A stretch of DNA of 64,000 bases from Burkholderiales bacterium 8X (GCA_902506565.1 LR732703.1:3578256-3642255), one strand, 5' to 3'; shown: positions 25,447-35,712, counted from the stretch's first letter. Made by a program: numbers and translations. Notes: generated by a model not told the origin, from the letters alone.

Positions 25447-28400
25447 CTAGGCGGCGGCCTCGGTCAGCTGCGCAGCCAGGCTGCCGCCGCCCCGCCGCGG
25501 CGTCTCGGCCGTCGGCGCGTTGGTGTAGCTGCGAACGAGGCGCAGCAGCTCGTCCTCGGAATACGGCTTGCCGAGGTAGTGATTGACACCCAGCACGCGC
25601 GCATGGTCGCGGTGCTTTTCAGCGATGCGCGAGGTGATCATGATGATCGGCAGGGACGCGAGCGACGCATCGGCGCGGATGTTGCGCGCCAGGTCGAAGC
25701 CGTCCATGCGCGGCATCTCGATATCGGAGAGCACCACGGCTGGCCGTTCCTGCTGCAGGCGTTCGAGCGCCTGCAGGCCATCGGCCGCAAGCGTCACGCG
25801 GAAGCCTTCGCGCTGCAGCAATCGCTGGGTGACCCGCCGCACCGTGATCGAATCGTCCACCACCAGCACCAGCGGCATCATCGGCGGCTCGACCGCGGTA
25901 CCCGGCGCCGCATCGGCCGGTGCCTGGCCCGAAGCCGCCGCACTCGGCACCTGCAGGGCCCTGGCCTTGTCGCCATGCACCGCCGCGAGCGCCACCGGGT
26001 TGAAGATCAACGCGACTTCGCCCGATGCCAGCACCGAGATCCCGGCCATGCCCGGCAGGCGGGACAGCTGCGGACCGAGGTTCTTGACCACCACTTCCTG
26101 GTTGCCGAGCACTTCGTCGACATGCAAGGCGACCCGCTGGGCGGCACTGCGAACGATCACGACCGTGTTGGCCTTGCCGATCACGTGATGTCCACGCTGG
26201 GCGCCCTGGAGCAGCGCGCTGCCCGAATAGAACGGGATGTCCTCGCCGCCGAAGCTGAAGTGTTGTCGCTGGTAGGCGGATTCGGTATCCGAGGCGCCGA
26301 TGCGCTGCACGATCTCGACCACGTTCGACGGCACGCCGACCGAGGTGCCGCCGGTACGCAGCATCACCACGTGCGTCACCGCGGTGGTGAGCGGCAGCAC
26401 CAGCTTGAAGCTGGTTCCGGCACCCTGTTCGGTCTGGGTCTCGATGCGCCCACCGAGGCCGGCGACCTGGGCCCGCACCACGTCCATGCCGATGCCGCGC
26501 CCAGCCAGCTCGGACACCTCGTCCGCGGTGGAGAAGCCGGGCTGGAAGATGAACTGCGCCAACTCGTCGGCGCCGAGCGGCTGGCCCGGCGCCATCAGGC
26601 CCAGCGCGATCGCGCGCTCGGCCACCCGTGCATGGTTCAAGCCGGCGCCGTCGTCCCGGAATGTGACCGAGACATCGTTGCCTTCGTGATGCAGCTCGAT
26701 GACGATCAGGCCGACCGCATCCTTGCCCGCAGCTTCGCGCTGCGGCGCCGGCTCGATGCCGTGCGCGACGCAATTGCGCAGCAAATGCTCGAAGGCCGGC
26801 ATCATGCGGTCGAGCACGCCGCGGTCCATCTCGATGGTGCCGCCGACGATGTCGAGGCGCACCTGCTTGCCGGCATCCTTGGCTGCCTGCCGGACGACGC
26901 GGTAGAGCCGCTCCGAAATGCCTTCGAACTCGACCATGCGGGTTCGCAGCAGCCCGCGCTGCAGTTCGCGGGTCTGGCGGGCCTGGGCGCTCAGGTCGTC
27001 CTCGGTGGTCTGCACCGTCTTCTGCAGGGTTCGCTGCACGGTGGCCACGTCGTTCACCGACTCCGCCATCATCCGGGTGAGTTCCTGGACCCGGGTGAAG
27101 CGGTCGAACTCGAGCGGGTCGAAGCCCTGCTGCGAATCCTTGGCCTGCGCCAGGCGGGATTGCATCTGGCTTTCTGCCTGGACCTCGACATCGCGCAGTT
27201 GCTGGCGCAGCCGATCGAGGTTGCCGGTGAGGTCCGAAAGCGAACTGCGCAGGTGCACCAGCTGCGCCTCCAGGCGCGAGCGCGTGATGATGACTTCGCC
27301 CGCCTGCGTCATCAGCCGGTCGAGCAGGTGCGAACTGACGCGAACCTGCTGGTTGGTGCGAGGTCGCAGCGGCGTGAGCGCGGACGGCGAAGGCAGCACC
27401 ATCGGCCTGCGCGGCACCGTGGTGTCGGCCTTGGCTTCGGCGACGGCTTCGCTCGACGTCAAGCCCGAAGGCTCCGTCGATGGGGCGGATGCAGGTTCGG
27501 ATGCCACTCCAGATGCAGATGCAGATGCAGATGCAGCTTCCGCTTCGGATGCGACTTGCGTCGGCGGTGCAACGCCTGATGGCTTGGCTTCGGCTTCCGC
27601 CCCGACCGCGGCAGCAGAGGCCGTTTCGGTCGACGCCGGTTCGTTCGCAGCCCGAAGCGCATCGAAGCTCGCCTGGAGCCCATCGAACCTGGCGAGCAAC
27701 TGCTCGATCGAGGCGCGGTCCACGCCCGCGGACCCCAGCACTTCGATCTCGGACTCCATCAAGTGCGCGCGTTCGCCGAGCCGCATCGCGCCGGCCAAGC
27801 GGGCACTGCCCTTGAGCGTGTGCAGCGTTCGCAAGGTCGAGGCACGCGGCGCCGGGTCTTCCGGCCGCTCGGCCCATTGGCGCAAGGCGGTGCCGAGCAC
27901 GGGCAGCAGCTCCGCGGCTTCTTCCTCGAAGATCGGGAACAGGTCGGCATCGATGCCGTCGACCGCATCGATCGCGTCGTCCGCATCGTCGACGGTGGCG
28001 TCGACCATGGTGCGGCGCGATGGCTCGGCCGAAGGCGTGGCCGCCGCCGCCATGCCGTCGTCGGCGATCGGCGCGCTCGCGACCGCGCGCAATGCATGCA
28101 GCGTGCCTTCGGCGGGCTCCTTCAGGAAGCCGGCCGCGAACTGGTGCAAGAGGCGCCGGATCTCTTCGGCCGCGGCCGACAGCACCGCGCCCTGCGTCGC
28201 CGTGCCGCGGCCATGCATCTGGAGATGCTGCAGCGCGGCTTCCATGAGCCGGGCCATGCCGGAGAGCCCGTGAAACCCGACCGTGGCCGAACTGCCGGCC
28301 AGCGAATGCGCCAGATTGATCGTCGTATCGCCGATCCGCATGTGCGGTTCGAGCGCCCATTCGCCGACCTCGTCCACCAGTTGGCGCGACCACTCGTCGG

Positions 28401-31400
28401 CTTCGACCAGGTAGACGTTGTAGAGCGGCAACCCGATGCGCAGCGGCCCGATGACCTTGACCGGCTCCTCGGCTGCCGATGGCTGCTCGGCCGCCACCGG
28501 GTCGTCGATCGACGAGAACTCGCTCGCGGCGGCGGCCATGACGGCCTCCGCTTCTTCGACTGCGGGTGGGGGCACGTCGGCAGCCACGGCGTCGGCGCGG
28601 CGGTCTGCTGCGTCGGCAGAGACGACTTCGCCGGCGTGGTCGTTCTCGCTGGCTTTTGCTGCTTCCGTGGCGAAGGCAGGCGCTTCTTCGTCGGTGCCAT
28701 CGACCGGGTCGCGAGGCGGCGAAGGTTCGCCCTCCGTCGCCGGCGCCGGTGCGGCCACCTCGGCAGCCAACTCGGCAACGAACTCGTCGAACTCGTCGAA
28801 CTCGGCCGAACGCTCGGCCTCGGCGGCGTTCGGCGCCGACGGTTCGAGGCGCGCGCCAGGGGCCGCTCGCTGCAATAGATCGTCTTGCGAAAGCGACTCG
28901 ACCGGAGGCGCCATCTCGGCCGCATCGTCCCGTCCGCTCGTCTCCTGCACCGCCGCATTCAGGCTCTTGAGGAAATCGATTTCCTCGAACCGGTCGGGCA
29001 ACGACAGCTCGGATGCGGTGCCTGCCGGGTCGGCCGGCGCTTCGAACTCGAGGAAGTCGGTGGAAGCGAAGTCGCTGTCCAGCCCGGTATCCGGCTCGAG
29101 TTCATGATCCCGATCCCGATCCCGCTGCCGCTCGTTGGATGCGCTTTCGAGCGCCGCGAGATCGGTGTCGAACTCGAGGTTGAGATCGAGGTCCGGCAGT
29201 TCGGGCAGTGACAGCGGCACTGGCGGCATGCCCGCGTCCGCCGCAACAGCCGGATGATCCTCGGCCGCCTCGGCCGAGGCGATGTGGCGGGCTGCCGCGA
29301 CCAGGGCGTCGACGTCGGCAACACGGGTCGAGACCACCTTGGGTTCGTCGCGGCTCAGGTTCTCGGCCGCCGCCTTGAACGGCGCCGACTGCCAGCCGTG
29401 GGGCTCGCCGGCGGCGATGGCCTCGACCCAGCTCGCGAAATCGGTCAGCGCCTTGCGGGTGGTCGACAGCAGTTCCGGCGTGGCCGGCCTCTGGTCGGCC
29501 AGCCAGCTGTTGAGGACCTGCTCGAACGACCAGGCCGCATCGCCATAGTCCATCAACCCCACCATCCGGGCGCTGCCCTTGAGGGTGTGGAAGGCACGGC
29601 GCAACACGGTCAGTTCGCCGTGGTCGTCCGGCGTTCCGCCCAGCACCGAAACCGCGGCCAGGCCGTTGTGCAGCACCTCGCGGGCCTCGTCCAGGAAGAT
29701 GTTCTGCAGGTCGTCTTCTTCGAGTTCGGTGACTTCGGTGTGCGGCAGCGGCTCCAATGGCGCGGGGCCGGTGATCTTGGCGGTCCAGCTCGCGGCCGCC
29801 TGGCTGAATTCCTCGATCGGCGACGGCGCCTTCCGGTTCGGGCCGGCGAGCGCCGCCAGCTTGGCGGCGATCTGGGCGTCGACTTCCTCGACGCTGAGGA
29901 CGGTGCTGGCGACCTGCACCGGCCCCTCGGTGACCGCGAAGGAAGGCGGCGGCGCATCCTGCAAGACCTGCGGCGCGGCAGCCGCTTCGGCGGCTTGCCG
30001 GCCCATCAGCGGCTTGAGCTCGCCGGCCTCTTCGTCGAACACGAAGAGCCGCTTGGCCAACGCCGGCTGGTAGCCCAGCATGTCGATCAGGAAGCCGAGC
30101 GCGCCGAGGTTGTTGCCGAGCAGTTCGAAGTCGTCCGCCGATTGGCGTGCGGAATCGGCGGCCAACAACTGGTCGACCGTCTCGCGCATGCGCTGAACGG
30201 CCTGCGTGGCCTGGTCGAGCCCGAGCACCGAGAACACGCCGCGCATCTGCAGCAGCTGGCTGGGCACGTCGCGCAGCAGCGGCTTTTCGGCCGGCCTGCG
30301 GAAGAACTGGTCGAGCGACTTCTCGAGTTCGCCCAGGTGGCTGCGCAGCTCATCGACCACGGTACCCATGGTCTGGCGGTCGCTCACGCGGCGGTACAAC
30401 TCCTCCATCCACGATTCGAGCGGCTCCGAGCGGCCGCCTTCCCGCACCCGGTCGATGCGGCCGGCCAGCTGGATGGTTCGGGCGGTCAACTGGCGGTCAT
30501 GCGGATCGAGATCCTCGAAGGCCGCCTCGAGATAGAGCACCGAGGTCGCGACCTCCATCGCCAGCTCGGTCGAGGGCGCACGGCCCGATCGCACCGAGCT
30601 GTCGACCGCGTTGTTGAGGGCCTGCACCAGCGGCGAACTGGCGGGATGCAGCTTCTGGATCGATTCGCCGAGCTGCGACAAGGCATCCGCCACCTGGCGA
30701 ACCCGGCTCACGTCGCCGCCGGACAGGCTCGACCACATTTCCTTGGCGGTCTCGATGCGCTTGCGCGCCTGCGCGAGCACCACCGGATCGAAGCGGCCGA
30801 ACTGCTCGACCGTGTAGTCGACCGACTGCTCGGTGGTGATGTTCCAGGCCGTGCGCACGGCGCGGAGCGTGGCCGCATCGTCACCCGGCCCCGGCACCGC
30901 CTGGGCACAGAAAAACAGCAGGTCCTGGCCGAGGCGATCGGACACCGTGGTGTCGCCGCGCGCCAGCGTGGCGTATTGCAGGAGCACGCGGGACGCCGCC
31001 CGCTTGGCGTAGGAGTCCGGCGGAATGAGCGCCAGCGCCAGGGCCTCGAAGAAGCCGGCAGCCAGCGTCCAGAAGCTCGCGACACGCGGCACGGCCGAAC
31101 CGCGCCCGAGGCCGAGGCACAGCCGATGAAGGCGCTTGGCGGCCTGGTCGTCGCCGCTCCTCACGACGCTCAGCACTTCGCGGTCGAGCTTGGATCGCAC
31201 CGCCGGGTCGTACACCAGCGCGGATTGCGAGGCGGCCGGGCGAATTTCGGCCCAGCGCCAAGGTCCGCCCCAGAGGTCCGCCGGATGCACGCGCTCGTTG
31301 CCGACCAGCTCGAGCACGTCCCGGTACTGCGGGAACAGCGCGACCGCCGAAACCTGCTTGCCGCCAATGACCGCGTTGAGGAAATCGCTAACCGCGAAGC

Positions 31401-31743
31401 CCGCACGCTCGATGGTCTTGACCGCTGCCTCGTTGCAACGAGTGGGCTCCGAAACGAAAGTCTGCAGCGCGAACTCGACCGCACCCAGCACCAGCCCCGG
31501 CGCCGGATGCCCGACCATCTGCAGGGCGCCGACCGCCTGGTGCAGCTGCTGGCGCGCCAGGCGCAGCGGCGCGGCGTCCTGCTCGGCGCCGGTACCGCCC
31601 TCTCGAATGAAGCGGCGCAGCGTCTTGCTGGCGTTGTCGAGCGACTTCTGGACTTCTGCCAGCACCCAGGCCAGTGGGCCCAGGTCTTCGGCGGCAGGCG
31701 AAAGCGCCGTGGTGGGCGCGCTGGCTGGGCTTGGCGTCGACAC
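25447..31743 (-). CDS. chpA: ChpA/PilL hybrid histidine kinase of the twitching-motility chemosensory system
   Basis: A very large (2098-residue) CheA-type kinase. The N-terminal helical region is followed by phosphotransfer domains: AFHTLKGSARMVGL (about 718), a weaker LAHSLAGSSATVGF (about 1149) and LHTLKGSARLAGA (about 1310). Then come the dimerisation helices (about 1480), the HATPase (RNCVAHGIEP about 1660, GRGIGMDVV about 1748), a CheW domain (about 1800-1925) and a C-terminal receiver (LVVDDSITVRR about 1960, phospho-Asp in SDIEMPRMDG about 2006). It drives PilG and PilH to control type IV pili. The 1380-1420 linker carries Ala-Ser repeats from tandem GCATCT units (27511-27534). Last gene of the pil-chp operon. 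Confidence 0.95.
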   Translation of the reverse strand: MSTPSPASAPTTALSPAAEDLGPLAWVLAEVQKSLDNASKTLRRFIREGGTGAEQDAAPLRLARQQLHQAVGALQMVGHPAPGLVLGAVEFALQTFVSEPTRCNEAAVKTIERAGFAVSDFLNAVIGGKQVSAVALFPQYRDVLELVGNERVHPADLWGGPWRWAEIRPAASQSALVYDPAVRSKLDREVLSVVRSGDDQAAKRLHRLCLGLGRGSAVPRVASFWTLAAGFFEALALALIPPDSYAKRAASRVLLQYATLARGDTTVSDRLGQDLLFFCAQAVPGPGDDAATLRAVRTAWNITTEQSVDYTVEQFGRFDPVVLAQARKRIETAKEMWSSLSGGDVSRVRQVADALSQLGESIQKLHPASSPLVQALNNAVDSSVRSGRAPSTELAMEVATSVLYLEAAFEDLDPHDRQLTARTIQLAGRIDRVREGGRSEPLESWMEELYRRVSDRQTMGTVVDELRSHLGELEKSLDQFFRRPAEKPLLRDVPSQLLQMRGVFSVLGLDQATQAVQRMRETVDQLLAADSARQSADDFELLGNNLGALGFLIDMLGYQPALAKRLFVFDEEAGELKPLMGRQAAEAAAAPQVLQDAPPPSFAVTEGPVQVASTVLSVEEVDAQIAAKLAALAGPNRKAPSPIEEFSQAAASWTAKITGPAPLEPLPHTEVTELEEDDLQNIFLDEAREVLHNGLAAVSVLGGTPDDHGELTVLRRAFHTLKGSARMVGLMDYGDAAWSFEQVLNSWLADQRPATPELLSTTRKALTDFASWVEAIAAGEPHGWQSAPFKAAAENLSRDEPKVVSTRVADVDALVAAARHIASAEAAEDHPAVAADAGMPPVPLSLPELPDLDLNLEFDTDLAALESASNERQRDRDRDHELEPDTGLDSDFASTDFLEFEAPADPAGTASELSLPDRFEEIDFLKSLNAAVQETSGRDDAAEMAPPVESLSQDDLLQRAAPGARLEPSAPNAAEAERSAEFDEFDEFVAELAAEVAAPAPATEGEPSPPRDPVDGTDEEAPAFATEAAKASENDHAGEVVSADAADRRADAVAADVPPPAVEEAEAVMAAAASEFSSIDDPVAAEQPSAAEEPVKVIGPLRIGLPLYNVYLVEADEWSRQLVDEVGEWALEPHMRIGDTTINLAHSLAGSSATVGFHGLSGMARLMEAALQHLQMHGRGTATQGAVLSAAAEEIRRLLHQFAAGFLKEPAEGTLHALRAVASAPIADDGMAAAATPSAEPSRRTMVDATVDDADDAIDAVDGIDADLFPIFEEEAAELLPVLGTALRQWAERPEDPAPRASTLRTLHTLKGSARLAGAMRLGERAHLMESEIEVLGSAGVDRASIEQLLARFDGLQASFDALRAANEPASTETASAAAVGAEAEAKPSGVAPPTQVASEAEAASASASASGVASEPASAPSTEPSGLTSSEAVAEAKADTTVPRRPMVLPSPSALTPLRPRTNQQVRVSSHLLDRLMTQAGEVIITRSRLEAQLVHLRSSLSDLTGNLDRLRQQLRDVEVQAESQMQSRLAQAKDSQQGFDPLEFDRFTRVQELTRMMAESVNDVATVQRTLQKTVQTTEDDLSAQARQTRELQRGLLRTRMVEFEGISERLYRVVRQAAKDAGKQVRLDIVGGTIEMDRGVLDRMMPAFEHLLRNCVAHGIEPAPQREAAGKDAVGLIVIELHHEGNDVSVTFRDDGAGLNHARVAERAIALGLMAPGQPLGADELAQFIFQPGFSTADEVSELAGRGIGMDVVRAQVAGLGGRIETQTEQGAGTSFKLVLPLTTAVTHVVMLRTGGTSVGVPSNVVEIVQRIGASDTESAYQRQHFSFGGEDIPFYSGSALLQGAQRGHHVIGKANTVVIVRSAAQRVALHVDEVLGNQEVVVKNLGPQLSRLPGMAGISVLASGEVALIFNPVALAAVHGDKARALQVPSAAASGQAPADAAPGTAVEPPMMPLVLVVDDSITVRRVTQRLLQREGFRVTLAADGLQALERLQQERPAVVLSDIEMPRMDGFDLARNIRADASLASLPIIMITSRIAEKHRDHARVLGVNHYLGKPYSEDELLRLVRSYTNAPTAETPRRGGGSLAAQLTEAAA

Positions 31744-31760
31744 GTTGGTGCGCTCGGGGT

Positions 31761-34097
31761 TCAGGCGATCTTGAAGCGTGCGACCGATTGCCGGAGTTCC
31801 TCGGCCATGTGCGACAGCTCCCGGACCTGCTGGGCGGTGGTCCGGGTGCCCTCGCCGGTCTGCTCGGTGACGGCGAAGATGTGCTGGATGTTGGCGGCGA
31901 CCACGTTGGCCGAGTCCGCCTCGCGCGAAGCCGATTGCGAGATCTGCTCGATCAGGTCGGCCAGGCGGCGCGACACCCGGTCGATTTCCGAAAGCGCGGT
32001 GCCGGCGTTGTCGGACAGCTTGGCGCCCTCGACCACGCCTTGCGTGGATCGCTCCATGGCGCCGACCGCATCCTGCGTGTCGGTCTGGATCGCCTTGACC
32101 AGCGCCGAGATCTGCCGGGTCGCATCGGCCGAACGCTCGGCCAGACGCTGCACCTCTTCGGCCACCACCGAGAAGCCGCGACCGGCCTCGCCAGCCGAGG
32201 CGGCCTGGATGGCTGCGTTGAGCGCCAGCACATTGGTCTGCTCGGTGATGTCAGAGATCAGCTCGGTGATTTCGCCGATCTCCTGCGAGGATTCGCCCAG
32301 GCGCTTGATGCGCTTGGAGGTTTCCTGGATCTGGTCGCGGATCGAGTTCATGCCGCCGATCGCGTTCTGCACGGCCTGCAGGCCGGAGGATGCGGCTTCG
32401 AGCGATTGGCGCGCCACCAGCGCCGATTCTTGTGCCTGGGACGACACGCCGTTGATCCGCTCGGCCATCGTCAGCACCGATTGGCCGGTTTCCCGGATCT
32501 CGCGCAGCTGCTCGGTGGATGCGGCCAGCAGCTCGGTCGAGGTGCTCTCGACCTGCGACGTGGTCTGCGCAACCCGGGTCGCGGTGTTCTGGACGTTGCC
32601 CACCAGGAGCCGAAGCTCCTCGACGGTGTAGTTGACCGAGTCGGCGATGGCGCCGGTGATGTCCTCGGTCACCGTGGCTTCCTGGGTCAGGTCGCCTTCG
32701 GCCACGGTTTGCAGTTCGTTCATCAAGCGAAGAATGGCGGCCTGGTTGGCTGCGTTGACGCGGCCGGCTTCCTCGGTGGCGCGCTCGGCCTCGAGGCGTT
32801 CCCGCTCTGCCGACACGGCGCGCTCGCGGCCTTCGCGAACCTGGACGTAGCCGATCGCGCCGGCCAGGCCGAGCGCGGCGAGCGACAGCACGATCAGCAT
32901 CACGATGGTGCCGGCGCCGAGGCCGGTGCGGGCCGAAAGCTTCTGCTGGAGATCGCTGAGCGAGGTGCGAAGCGGTTCGCTGTCGGAGAGGATCGCGGTC
33001 TGCGCTTCGCGCGCCGCCACCAGGCCCTGCAGGTTGCCGAGGATGGCGCCGGCCTGCGTGCGGGTCTGCTCGTAGGTCTTGAGGACCGCATCGATCTGCT
33101 GGCGGGTCTGCGAGTCGCGCGAGCCCGGAAGCCGCTGCTGCGCGCTGCCGTCGAGCAATCCCTTGGCGATCTCCTGGAAGCTGTTCAAGTCCTTGCCGAG
33201 GAGGAACACCGCATCGGGGCTGACGCCGTCGGCCGTCAGGAACTCGTTGGCCGACTTGCCGATGCGCTGGGTCAGCATCACCAGCTGCCCGGCTGCCGAA
33301 ATCTCGGGCAGCGTGGCCGATTGCTGCATCTTGAGCGCGGCCACGGTCTCGGTCATCTCGAGCAGGTCGGACGACTGGCGATTGATGTCGCGGAGCGCCG
33401 CGCCGACCTGCGTCAGGATCTGCTGCTGCGCCAGGACTGCCTTCGCGCTCCGGTCGGCCCGCTCGACCAACGGCATGATCTTCGACAGCTCGGTCTCGTA
33501 TTGGCTTCCGACCCGCTCCAGCTTGAGCGAATCGTCGCCGCCCGACAGGCCCTGCACCCGCCGCAACAGGTCATCGGAGCTGTCCTTCACTTCGGCAAAA
33601 GCCGGAACGTTGCCGACCAGTGCCTGCGACACCGACTTGGCGAGGCGCTGCGACTGCATCAACGATTGGCCGGTCGCGGCGACCTGCTGGGCCAGGCGCT
33701 CGGCGCGAAGGATGGCGGAGCCGGCCACCAGCAGCAAGAGCAGCACCACCACGCCGAGCAGCATCGCCAGCACGCGTTGCTGACGAGCCGGGTTCCATCC
33801 GCGGGTGGGCGGTTCGCGCACGATGTCGGACCGGCCACCGGCGACGAAGCCATCGGGCTCGGCCGGCTCGCCGGGCAGCTCGGGCGCCGGCGAATGGTCG
33901 TTGGCGGCGGCCTGCATCGGGACCGGCAGCGCCTCGGCCGGCTCGATCGAAGGCTCGCGCCGGACCAGCACGGTCTTCTCGTCCGCCGCCTGCAGCGTGT
34001 CGGGACCGTCCTGGCCGGCGGCACCGCCAGTCGATGGCTGGGCTTCGTCATGCCCCGTCGACTGGAATGGCTTGAACTTGTCGGCGATCGTGTTCAC
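31761..34097 (-). CDS. pilJ: Type IV pilus methyl-accepting chemotaxis protein PilJ
   Basis: A 778-residue receptor. A long charged cytoplasmic N-terminus precedes the first membrane helix (about 110-130, AMLLGVVVLLLLLVAGS). A periplasmic region with two PilJ-type helical modules follows, then a second helix (about 385-408). The cytoplasmic four-helix signalling bundle has the hairpin TEQTNVLALNAAIQAASAGE and GRGFSVVAEEVQRLAERS (about 620-650). It senses pilus retraction or surface contact and feeds ChpA through PilI. Lies 17 bases before chpA. Confidence 0.94.
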   Translation of the reverse strand: MNTIADKFKPFQSTGHDEAQPSTGGAAGQDGPDTLQAADEKTVLVRREPSIEPAEALPVPMQAAANDHSPAPELPGEPAEPDGFVAGGRSDIVREPPTRGWNPARQQRVLAMLLGVVVLLLLLVAGSAILRAERLAQQVAATGQSLMQSQRLAKSVSQALVGNVPAFAEVKDSSDDLLRRVQGLSGGDDSLKLERVGSQYETELSKIMPLVERADRSAKAVLAQQQILTQVGAALRDINRQSSDLLEMTETVAALKMQQSATLPEISAAGQLVMLTQRIGKSANEFLTADGVSPDAVFLLGKDLNSFQEIAKGLLDGSAQQRLPGSRDSQTRQQIDAVLKTYEQTRTQAGAILGNLQGLVAAREAQTAILSDSEPLRTSLSDLQQKLSARTGLGAGTIVMLIVLSLAALGLAGAIGYVQVREGRERAVSAERERLEAERATEEAGRVNAANQAAILRLMNELQTVAEGDLTQEATVTEDITGAIADSVNYTVEELRLLVGNVQNTATRVAQTTSQVESTSTELLAASTEQLREIRETGQSVLTMAERINGVSSQAQESALVARQSLEAASSGLQAVQNAIGGMNSIRDQIQETSKRIKRLGESSQEIGEITELISDITEQTNVLALNAAIQAASAGEAGRGFSVVAEEVQRLAERSADATRQISALVKAIQTDTQDAVGAMERSTQGVVEGAKLSDNAGTALSEIDRVSRRLADLIEQISQSASREADSANVVAANIQHIFAVTEQTGEGTRTTAQQVRELSHMAEELRQSVARFKIA

Positions 34098-34133
34098 GGT
34101 CGTTCCTTCGGGTTGATTCGCGCCAGCAGATGC

Positions 34134-34667
34134 TCAGGCGCCGATGCTCAGAAATTGATCTTGCTGCGACAGCGCCTGCAGGCTGATTTCTTGCCAGCGC
34201 GCGCCCGCGGCGTCCAGGTACACATGCCCATGCCACGGGGCGGCGTCGGCCGCTGGCGGCTCCGACTCGACGAAAGCCTCGACGCCGCGCAGTCCGACCA
34301 GGCGATCGATCATCAGGGCGCAATTGACTTCGAGCATTTCGTTGAGGGCGACCAGGCGGGCCTGGCCGTGGCTCGATTCGCTGGCCGCCTCCGGCAGCTT
34401 CCTGCCGTTCAGGAACGCGGCGAAATGGATGACGCCGTAGAGGCCGCCTCGAAGGCCCACGACGCCGAGGAACCACGGCGCGGTGTAGGGCACGGGCTGC
34501 GGAGGGGCCCAGGGAAAAATCTCGCCGGCGTGCCCGAGCGGAAACAGGTACTTGCCGTCGCCCGCCTCGACTGCGAGCCACGATGCGGAGACACCGGTGG
34601 TGCGAGCGGCCTGCAAGCGTCCGGCGAGCCTCGCCTGGAACTCTCTGAGGGCATCACGGTCGGCCAT
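34134..34667 (-). CDS. pilI: CheW-like coupling protein PilI
   Basis: A 177-residue CheW-domain protein linking PilJ to ChpA. The CheW fold is seen in YLFPLGHAGEIFPW, WFLGVVGLRGGLYGVIHFAAFL and NCALMIDRLVGLRGVEAF. Order pilG-pilH-pilI-pilJ-chpA on the minus strand with small gaps. No CheR (PilK) or CheB (ChpB) gene follows within the window. Confidence 0.92.
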   Translation of the reverse strand: MADRDALREFQARLAGRLQAARTTGVSASWLAVEAGDGKYLFPLGHAGEIFPWAPPQPVPYTAPWFLGVVGLRGGLYGVIHFAAFLNGRKLPEAASESSHGQARLVALNEMLEVNCALMIDRLVGLRGVEAFVESEPPAADAAPWHGHVYLDAAGARWQEISLQALSQQDQFLSIGA

Positions 34668-34685
34668 CGGATCGGTCCGGCTGCA

Positions 34686-35051
34686 TCAAGCCAGGGCGCT
34701 GATCTTGGCCATGAGCTCGGCAGGATTCACCGGCTTCACGATGTAGTCGCGGGCACCCTGGCGCATGCCCCAGAGCCGATCGGTCTCCTGGTTCTTGCTG
34801 GTGCACATGATGATCGGCACGCCCGCGTACTGCGGGTTGCGGGCGATCGAGCGGGTGAGCTGGAAGCCGTTCTGCCCGGGCATCACGATGTCCATCAGGA
34901 TGAGGTCGGGCTGCTCTTCCTCGATGCGGCGCATGGCGTCGTCGGCATTTTCGGCCGTCTGCACGGTGAAGCCGTTCTTCTGGAGCAGATCGGTGAGGAA
35001 CACCAACTCGGTCTTCGAGTCGTCGACCACGAGCACTTTGCGGATTGCCAT
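34686..35051 (-). CDS. pilH: Response regulator PilH
   Basis: A 121-residue single-domain CheY-like receiver. Acidic pair in VLVVDDSKTE, phospho-Asp in LILMDIVMPGQNGFQ, Thr in IIMCTSKNQETD, Lys in YIVKPVNPAEL. In Pseudomonas PilH opposes PilG in type IV pilus control. Its ATG overlaps the last base of the pilG stop (TAATG), coupling the two. Confidence 0.94.
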   Translation of the reverse strand: MAIRKVLVVDDSKTELVFLTDLLQKNGFTVQTAENADDAMRRIEEEQPDLILMDIVMPGQNGFQLTRSIARNPQYAGVPIIMCTSKNQETDRLWGMRQGARDYIVKPVNPAELMAKISALA

Positions 35052-35449
35052 TAGGAAACTTCCTGCTGAACGACGCCGAACTGCTGCACTGCCTGGAGCA
35101 ATTGGTCCTTGGTGAAAGGCTTGGTCAGGTAGTCTTGCGAGCCCACCATGCGACCACGGGCCTTGTCGAAGACACCGTCCTTGGAGGACAGCATCACGAC
35201 CGGCACGCTCGAGAATTGTGCGTTGCGCTTGATGATGGCGCAGGTCTGGTAGCCATCGAGCCGCGGCATCAGGATGTCGCAGAAGATCAGGTGGGGCTTG
35301 TGGTCGTTGACCTTGGAGAGGGCATCGAAGCCGTCCTCGGCCAGCAGCACCTCGTGGCCGCCCTGCTTCAAGAAGATCTCGGCGCTGCGTCGAATGGTGT
35401 TGCTGTCGTCGATGACCAGCACCTTGAATCCCGAACCATTGGCGCTCAT
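35051..35449 (-). CDS. pilG: Response regulator PilG
   Basis: A 132-residue CheY-like receiver with VLVIDDSNTIRRSAEIFLKQGG, phospho-Asp in IFCDILMPRLDGYQ, VVMLSSKDGVFDKARG and YLTKPFTKDQL, which match PilG specifically. Stimulates pilus extension in known systems. The first motility gene of the operon, 80 bases after rubredoxin. Confidence 0.94.
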   Translation of the reverse strand: MSANGSGFKVLVIDDSNTIRRSAEIFLKQGGHEVLLAEDGFDALSKVNDHKPHLIFCDILMPRLDGYQTCAIIKRNAQFSSVPVVMLSSKDGVFDKARGRMVGSQDYLTKPFTKDQLLQAVQQFGVVQQEVS

Positions 35450-35529
35450 CCGCACTGCTCCTCGTTTTGGCAATCCTCCGAGACCGCGCACGCCACCAGG
35501 GCGCGAGAAGCAAGGCCCTATGCCATGCT

Positions 35530-35712
35530 TCAGATCTCTACCATCTCAAAATCTTCCTTGCGGGCGCCACACTCGGGACAGGTCCAGTTCATCGGAACAT
35601 CTGCCCAGGCCGTGCCGGCCGCAATACCATCTTCCGGAACACCCGCCGATTCATCGTAGATCCACCCGCAAATCAGGCACATCCAGGTCTTGGTTGAAGA
35701 TTCGGTATTCAT
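35530..35712 (-). CDS. rubA: Rubredoxin
   Basis: A 60-residue iron protein with the two Fe-binding knuckles CLICGWIYDE (C12-x2-C15) and CPECGARKEDFE, and the aromatic core typical of rubredoxin-1. Small cytoplasmic electron carrier. It commonly sits between thiD and pilG in Burkholderiales, as here. Divergent from the thiD-like gene with a 173-base spacer. Confidence 0.95.
   Translation of the reverse strand: MNTESSTKTWMCLICGWIYDESAGVPEDGIAAGTAWADVPMNWTCPECGARKEDFEMVEI

Noticed and set aside
27511..27540. Hexamer repeats as a possible CRISPR or regulatory array
   Set aside because: Repeats are contiguous 6-base units with no spacers and encode an Ala-Ser linker in ChpA.
29254..32631. Plus-strand frame of 1125 codons opposite chpA and pilJ
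   Set aside because: Shadow of the chemosensory genes; its peptide shows only Arg/His/Gly-rich composition.
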